From contig NZ_JAUMTZ010000005.1 of the NCBI RefSeq assembly GCF_030530945.1, positions 97,684-153,575 of the forward strand: a DNA stretch of 55,892 nt, in the 5' to 3' direction. The DNA comes from Kocuria sp. (GTDB lineage: Bacteria > Actinomycetota > Actinomycetes > Actinomycetales > Micrococcaceae). This document shows, piece by piece, positions 51,279-55,892 of the stretch; position 1 is the first letter of the stretch, and every line of letters begins with the position of its first letter. A program made the position numbers and the translations under genes. The notes beneath the pieces were generated by a model. It ran no database searches. It saw nothing but the letters and a program-made list of their open reading frames with translations, and was not told the origin of the DNA.

Positions 51279-54200
51279 ATGACGGATCAGCAAGTTCTCG
51301 ACAGGCTGCGCGAGTGGCTTCCGGCGCAGCGGTGGTTCCCGTTCACGGCCACCCCGGATCAGCTGCGGCTGAACGTGGTGGGGCGGACGGGGCTCGACGG
51401 CGGCGACAGCTGGGACGTCCGGCCCGGGTGCGAGCGGATCATGCTCCTCGTACAGGTCACGGTCGGTGAGCGCAGCGAGCTGCTCAACGTGCCCGTGGTG
51501 CGCAGCACGGAGCCGCTGGAGGGCCTCGAACGCTTCGCGATCGGCAGCTACTGCGCGGAGGGCCCCAACCGCCCGCTGCCGGAGCAGCTGGTGGCAGGGG
51601 CGGACGCGTCGGCGTCGTTCCTGCGCCGGGCCGTCTCCCAGGCGGGTGCGCTGCTGGAGCGCCGCCGCGGCCGCGGGGAGGACTCGCCGGGGGACACCAC
51701 GGATGCCTCCCGGGACGCGGATTCCGAGCGCTCCGTCAGGCCGGGCGAGGAGGATCCCACCCGGCTCCACCTCTACGACGCCGTGGGCGAGCCCGGCTTC
51801 ATGGACCGCGTGCTGCGGCTGATGGACGCCCAGCTCACGGAGGGCGGCGTGCTGCGCCACGGCATGGGCCTGCACGGGCGCTACACGGGCGCGCTGAACA
51901 CCGACTACCGGATCCTGGCGCCCGAGCAGGTGCGGGTGATCTCCTCCGAGCAGTCGAACACATCGGTGATCCTGCGCCCCGCGGAGGCGGGCACCTCGGA
52001 CTCGGCCCTGCGCGGGGACGCCGTGATCGTCAAGTTCTTCCGTGTGGTGGGGGAGGGCCGCAACCCGGACGTCGAGGTCGGGGTCAGGCTCACCTCCCAC
52101 GGCTCCACCGCGGTGCCGGCCACGGCCGGGTGGATCGACGCCCAGTGGCGTCAGGGGCTCGTGACCACCTCCGGCCAGCTGGCCGTCGCCGCGCAGTTCC
52201 TGGACGACTCACAGGACGCCTGGGCCATGGCCGTGGCCGCCGCCACCCAGGAGCAGGACTTCACGGCCCTTGCCCGGGACCTGGGCGTCACCACCGCGCG
52301 CGTGCACGCGGACCTCTTCGCCGCGTTCGAGCCCGCCACGGTGGACGACGCCGCCCGCCACCGTTTCCTCGGGGACCTCACCTCGCGCGTGCGCTGGGCC
52401 TGGGACTCCTGCGGGGAGCGGTTCGAGTCCTTCCGCGCGGAGGTGGACGCGCTGCTCGACGAGCTGGGGCGCAGCTCCGAGATCCCCGCGCTGCAGCGCA
52501 TCCACGGCGACTACCACCTGGGTCAGGTGCTGCACAACGACTCCCAGGGCTTCCGCATCCTGGACTTCGAGGGCGAGCCCCTGCGACCCATCAAGGAGCG
52601 CGTGCGCCCGGACGTGGCGCTGCGCGACGTCGTGGGCATGCTGCGCTCCTTCGACTACGCGGGAGCCATGGCCGCCCGCGGGAACGGGCGGGACATGAGC
52701 GGCTGGACCGCCGCCGTCTCGGACGCGTTCCTGGAGGGCTACAGCGCCACCAGCGGCACCCCCGTGGACCGGGACTCGGCGCTGTTCCGGGCGCTGTGGC
52801 TGGACAAAGCCCTGTACGAGGTCGTCTACGAGCAGCGCAACCGCCCCGAGTGGGTGGGCGTGCCGGCGGGGGCCGTGGTTCGTTCGCTCGAACGCGCACG
52901 CTCCCGTACCGTGAGCAACGAGAAGCACGAGAGCCAGCCAACGTCACCCAGAACCGAGGATTTCGTGAGCACCGAGCACCCCCGCCCCACCGACCGTTCG
53001 TCCTCCGACCCGGAGCAGCAGCCGCGCGTCACACCCGCGGCCTCCCAGGACGACGCCGCCCGGTCGGCTCGCGCGGCGCAGCCGTCGCCGTCCGCCGCCT
53101 CGGAGCCGCGTGCCGTGGGAGGGGCCGCACCAACCGTCTCCGGTGCCCCTGCTCCGGTGGCCGCCGCAGCCGCAGCCGCGTCCGAGACGTCCGACGCCCC
53201 GGTGCCCGCCCGCGTGGGCGGGACGGGTGCCGCCGGTGACGCCGCGACGTCGTCCGGCCCGGAGGGCGCGAGCGGTGGGCCTGCGGGCGGGCCGGTCCCC
53301 GTGACAGAGGAGGTGCTCTCGGCCGTTGCCGAGGGGCGTTTCCACGACCCGCACGCCGTGCTCGGGGCGCACCCGAACCCGGACGGCTCGGTGACCATCC
53401 GCACCCTGCGCCGCTTCGCCACGGCGGTGTCCGCGCGCACTCCGGACGGCACGTTCCCGCTCGAGCACGAGTGGGGTGGGATCTTCACGGGTGTCGTCCC
53501 CGCCCACGACGAGGGGCAGATCCCCGACTACCGTCTGGAGGTCACCTACGCGGGCAAGGCTCCCGAGCTCGTGGACGATCCCTACCGGTTCGCGCCCACG
53601 CTGGGGGACCTGGATCTGCACCTGATCGGGGAGGGGCGCCACGAGACGCTGTGGACCGTGCTGGGCGCCCACGTGCGCCACTACCCCTCGCCCCTGGGTG
53701 ACGTCACAGGTGTGAGTTTCGCCGTGTGGGCCCCCAATGCCCAGGCCGTGCGGGTGATCGGCGACTTCAACGGCTGGGACGGCTCCGAGCACGCCATGCG
53801 CTCGCTGGGCTCCAGCGGCGTGTGGGAGCTGTTCGTCCCGGGCATGAAGTCCGGGGACACGTACAAGTTCCGCATCCAGGGTGCGGACGGCGCGTGGCGG
53901 GACAAGGCGGACCCCATGGCCTTCGGCACCGAGATCCCGCCGTCCACGGCCTCGCGCGTCTTCGACTCCGAGTACCAGTTCCAGGACCAGGAGTGGATGG
54001 CCGCCCGCGCGCAGCGGGATCCCCACAACGCGCCCATGAGCGTGTACGAGATGCACATCGGCTCGTGGCGCATGGGGCTGGGATACGTGGACCTGGCCCG
54101 TGAGCTGGTCGAGTACCTCACGTGGCAGGGCTTCACGCACGTGGAGTTCATGCCCGTGGCCGAGCACCCCTTCGGCGGTTCCTGGGGCTACCAGGTCACC

Positions 54201-55523
54201 GGCTACTACGCGCCCTCATCGCGCTTCGGCTCCCCGGACGAGTTCCGCTACCTGGTGGACCAGCTGCACCAGGCCGGGATCGGTGTGCTGGTGGACTGGG
54301 TGCCCGGGCACTTCCCCAAGGACGAGTGGGCGCTCGCCAAGTTCGACGGCCAGCCGCTCTACGAGCACCCGGACCCCCGTCGTGGCGAGCACAAGGACTG
54401 GGGCACGCTGATCTTCGACTACGGGCGCCGGGAGGTGCGCAACTTCCTCGTGGCGAACGCGAGCTACTGGCTCGAGGAGTTCCACGTGGACGGTCTGCGC
54501 GTGGACGCCGTGGCCTCCATGCTCTACCTCGACTACTCGCGCAACGACGGCGAGTGGGAGCCCAACCAGTACGGCGGCCGCGAGAACCTGGAGGCCATCG
54601 GCTTCCTGCAGGAGGCGAACGCCACCGCGTACCGGCGCAACCCGGGCATCGTGATGATCGCCGAGGAGTCCACCTCCTTCCCCGGGGTCACCAAGCCCAC
54701 CAGCGCCGGCGGTCTGGGCTTCGGCATCAAGTGGAACATGGGCTGGATGCACGACAGCCTCGAGTACATGGCCGAGGACCCCATCAACCGGCACTACCAC
54801 CACAACAAGGCCACGTTCTCCCTGGTCTACGCGTTCTCGGAGAACTTCATCCTGCCCATCTCGCACGACGAGGTCGTGTACGGCAAGGGGTCGTTGTTGC
54901 GCAAGATGCCGGGTGACCGGTGGCAGCAGCTGGCCGGCGTGCGCGCGTACCTGGCGTACATGTGGGCCCACCCCGGCAAGCAGCTGATCTTCATGGGCAC
55001 GGAGTACGCGCAGGAGTCCGAGTGGTCCCAGGAGCACGGCCTCGACTGGTGGCTCTCCGAGACCCCGCCGCACCACGGTGTGCAGGAGCTCGTGCGCAGC
55101 CTCAACGCGGTGTACCGGGAGACCCCCGCCCTCTACGCGCGGGACAACGACCCGTCCGGCTTCGAGTGGATCGACGCGAACGACGCGCAGCGCAACACCC
55201 TGTCCTTCACCCGGTGGGACGACCAGGGCAACCCGCTGGTGTGCATCGCCAACTTCGCGGGCAACACCCACGAGAACTTCCGCCTGGGTCTGCCGTGGGC
55301 CGGTGAGTGGGAGGAAGTGCTCAACACCGATGCGGAGACCTTCGGCGGATCCGGTGTGGGCAATCTCGGACGGGTGACCGCCGAGGAGGGTGCATACAAC
55401 GACAAGCCGGCGTCGGTGGAGCTCACCGTTCCTCCGTTGGCGGTCCTTTTCCTCAAGCCCGCATCCCGGCGGACCATCACCAACGGTGCGGGGGGCGAAG
55501 CCGGGCAGAGCACCGGCAGCTGA
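51279..55523 (+). CDS. glgB: Fused maltokinase and 1,4-alpha-glucan branching enzyme
   Basis: A single open frame of 1414 residues joins two enzymes. Residues 1-543 are maltokinase (Mak/Pep2), which makes maltose-1-phosphate from maltose and ATP: N-terminal cap, catalytic loop HGDYHLGQVL (His409, Asp411) and the metal motif DFEGEP (Asp429). An insertion rich in Arg/Asp/Ser lies at 128-160. Residues about 545-674 are an Ala/Pro/Ser-rich linker. Residues 675-1414 are GlgB: N1 and CBM48 domains (APNAQAVRVIGDFNGWDG), nucleophile Asp1076 in GLRVDAVASMLYLDY, acid Glu1129 in MIAEEST, and ISHDEVVYGKGS. The ATG at 51279 has a GGGGGGA upstream. A GTG at codon 563 with GAGGA before it could allow a separate GlgB. 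No stop or frameshift is seen between the parts. Confidence 0.92.
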   Translation: MTDQQVLDRLREWLPAQRWFPFTATPDQLRLNVVGRTGLDGGDSWDVRPGCERIMLLVQVTVGERSELLNVPVVRSTEPLEGLERFAIGSYCAEGPNRPLPEQLVAGADASASFLRRAVSQAGALLERRRGRGEDSPGDTTDASRDADSERSVRPGEEDPTRLHLYDAVGEPGFMDRVLRLMDAQLTEGGVLRHGMGLHGRYTGALNTDYRILAPEQVRVISSEQSNTSVILRPAEAGTSDSALRGDAVIVKFFRVVGEGRNPDVEVGVRLTSHGSTAVPATAGWIDAQWRQGLVTTSGQLAVAAQFLDDSQDAWAMAVAAATQEQDFTALARDLGVTTARVHADLFAAFEPATVDDAARHRFLGDLTSRVRWAWDSCGERFESFRAEVDALLDELGRSSEIPALQRIHGDYHLGQVLHNDSQGFRILDFEGEPLRPIKERVRPDVALRDVVGMLRSFDYAGAMAARGNGRDMSGWTAAVSDAFLEGYSATSGTPVDRDSALFRALWLDKALYEVVYEQRNRPEWVGVPAGAVVRSLERARSRTVSNEKHESQPTSPRTEDFVSTEHPRPTDRSSSDPEQQPRVTPAASQDDAARSARAAQPSPSAASEPRAVGGAAPTVSGAPAPVAAAAAAASETSDAPVPARVGGTGAAGDAATSSGPEGASGGPAGGPVPVTEEVLSAVAEGRFHDPHAVLGAHPNPDGSVTIRTLRRFATAVSARTPDGTFPLEHEWGGIFTGVVPAHDEGQIPDYRLEVTYAGKAPELVDDPYRFAPTLGDLDLHLIGEGRHETLWTVLGAHVRHYPSPLGDVTGVSFAVWAPNAQAVRVIGDFNGWDGSEHAMRSLGSSGVWELFVPGMKSGDTYKFRIQGADGAWRDKADPMAFGTEIPPSTASRVFDSEYQFQDQEWMAARAQRDPHNAPMSVYEMHIGSWRMGLGYVDLARELVEYLTWQGFTHVEFMPVAEHPFGGSWGYQVTGYYAPSSRFGSPDEFRYLVDQLHQAGIGVLVDWVPGHFPKDEWALAKFDGQPLYEHPDPRRGEHKDWGTLIFDYGRREVRNFLVANASYWLEEFHVDGLRVDAVASMLYLDYSRNDGEWEPNQYGGRENLEAIGFLQEANATAYRRNPGIVMIAEESTSFPGVTKPTSAGGLGFGIKWNMGWMHDSLEYMAEDPINRHYHHNKATFSLVYAFSENFILPISHDEVVYGKGSLLRKMPGDRWQQLAGVRAYLAYMWAHPGKQLIFMGTEYAQESEWSQEHGLDWWLSETPPHHGVQELVRSLNAVYRETPALYARDNDPSGFEWIDANDAQRNTLSFTRWDDQGNPLVCIANFAGNTHENFRLGLPWAGEWEEVLNTDAETFGGSGVGNLGRVTAEEGAYNDKPASVELTVPPLAVLFLKPASRRTITNGAGGEAGQSTGS

Positions 55524-55572
55524 CCCCGCTCGCCGGAGCGAGCACCGTGAGATGCTCCGGCTGCCCCTGGGC

Positions 55573-55605
55573 AAGCCCGCGGAGACACCACGTCTCCGCG
55601 GGTTT
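55573..55605 (+). terminator. Terminator after mak-glgB
   Basis: Fourteen-base arms 55573-55586 and 55592-55605 with one G-U pair and loop ACCAC, ending in GGTTTGT. It closes the alpha-glucan cluster 50 bases after the stop. Confidence 0.85.
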
Positions 55606-55632
55606 GTCGCATCCGCGGTCCGCGTGTAATGT
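55604..55632 (+). promoter_or_regulatory. Promoter-like site 1, possible rrn promoter
   Basis: TTGTCG (55604-55609) and TAATGT (55627-55632) are 17 bases apart. The -35 overlaps the last bases of the glgB terminator. Confidence 0.5.
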
Positions 55633-55799
55633 CTTCCGAGTCGCCACGGCGCCGGTCGAAGAGGCCGGAGCGGGCAACAACTTCCGGGGGCACCCACCAC
55701 CGACTGGTCGCAAGACAGCCAGGAAGTGTGCTAGGATGAATCCCCGCAAGACGCCGAAGAGCGGCAAGCAGAATCCGGCAACGAAGAGTTCAGCTCGAG

Positions 55800-55828
55800 T
55801 TGCGGACCTGTTGGCTCCGAGATAATCT
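55800..55828 (+). promoter_or_regulatory. Promoter-like site 2, possible rrn promoter
   Basis: TTGCGG (55800-55805) and TAATCT (55823-55828) are 17 bases apart; the expected start near 55835 precedes the leader-like sequence at the right edge. Confidence 0.5.
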
Positions 55829-55892
55829 TGCAAATCGCAACCGATCGTGGTGGTCCTGTGAGGGGCGCCTGGATGTGGTGTGTTGTTTGTCA

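Larger units (their letters stand above)
55524..55892 (+). other. Probable rRNA operon promoter and leader region
   Basis: After the glgB terminator the remaining 290 bases have no convincing gene. Three -10-like boxes lie about 100 bases apart (TAATGT at 55627, TAGGAT at 55732, TAATCT at 55823), two of them with -35 boxes at 17-base spacing. The right edge, with TGTGTTGTTTGTCA, resembles the boxA-containing leader that precedes 16S rRNA in Micrococcaceae. The rRNA gene itself is not in the window. Confidence 0.5.

Noticed and set aside
55737..55825. A 29-residue basic peptide frame starting at ATG 55737
   Set aside because: The ATG overlaps a -10-like TAGGAT, there is no ribosome site, and the surroundings look like an rRNA operon leader.
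1..55892. CRISPR arrays, insertion sequences, prophage or defence islands
   Set aside because: I found no regularly spaced direct repeats, transposase, integrase, toxin-antitoxin or restriction genes; tRNA genes are not flanked by repeats or foreign-looking DNA.

Overview
The window is GC-rich chromosomal DNA (roughly 70 percent by eye) from an actinobacterium, most likely a member of the Micrococcaceae close to Kocuria or Arthrobacter. The reasons are the set of markers and their order: SenX3-RegX3 divergent from PhoU, then CarD-IspD-IspF-CysS-RlmB, a DUF2516 gene, and the GlgX/GlgE/TreS/maltokinase/GlgB alpha-glucan cluster. Start codons are often GTG, and many -10 boxes have the form TANNNT. 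The genus is inferred from gene content only. I see no phage, insertion sequence, CRISPR array or genomic island; this is core chromosome.

Layout from left to right. 1-5 kb, mostly minus strand: a PiT phosphate transporter cut by the left edge with its DUF47 partner, an unknown actinobacterial protein, a glutaminase fused to STAS and cyclic-nucleotide-binding domains, tRNA-Lys, and a small SRPBCC protein. 5-12 kb: a structured leader before a RecQ-type helicase with a phosphoribosyltransferase-like tail, then a GT2 glycosyltransferase facing a flippase and a GT4 glycosyltransferase (a small surface-glycan group), then tRNA-Ser(GCU). 12-16.4 kb: a secreted subtilisin with three C-terminal LGFP repeats and an FAD/NAD(P)-binding protein. 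16.4-21.5 kb: nucleoside uptake and catabolism, with nupC divergent from deoA-deoC-phosphosugar mutase across a palindrome. 21.6-29.5 kb: tRNA-Ser(UGA), a quinone oxidoreductase, cstA with its small partner gene, an unknown protein, a CtpE-like P-type ATPase and tRNA-Thr(CGU).

29.6-36.2 kb: an operon tmk-holB-secreted hydrolase (minus), a PLP trans-sulfuration enzyme, DUF2516, a methyltransferase and phosphoglycerate mutase. 36.3-39.1 kb: phoU and senX3-regX3, divergent across a PHO-box-like array of 11-base repeats. 39.2-44.7 kb: a lipoprotein, carD, ispD, ispF, cysS and rlmB. 44.7-55.5 kb: glgX, glgE, treS and one uninterrupted reading frame that joins maltokinase to branching enzyme GlgB. 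Together these carry out the trehalose-to-glycogen (GlgE) route: TreS makes maltose from trehalose, Mak phosphorylates it, GlgE extends glucan with maltose-1-phosphate, GlgB adds branches, and GlgX debranches. The last 290 bases hold tandem promoter-like sites and look like the leader of an rRNA operon just beyond the window.

Recurrent themes: (1) more than a dozen genes have a -10 box exactly 6-8 bases before the start codon and no clear Shine-Dalgarno, which suggests leaderless transcripts; (2) several enzymes (IspD, IspF, CtpE-like ATPase, maltokinase, GlgE) carry Ala/Pro/Gly-rich insertions or extensions; (3) convergent genes share strong bidirectional hairpin terminators. The best candidates for something new are the Mak-GlgB fusion, the structured leader before recQ, and the operator-like palindromes at nupC/deoA and cstA.
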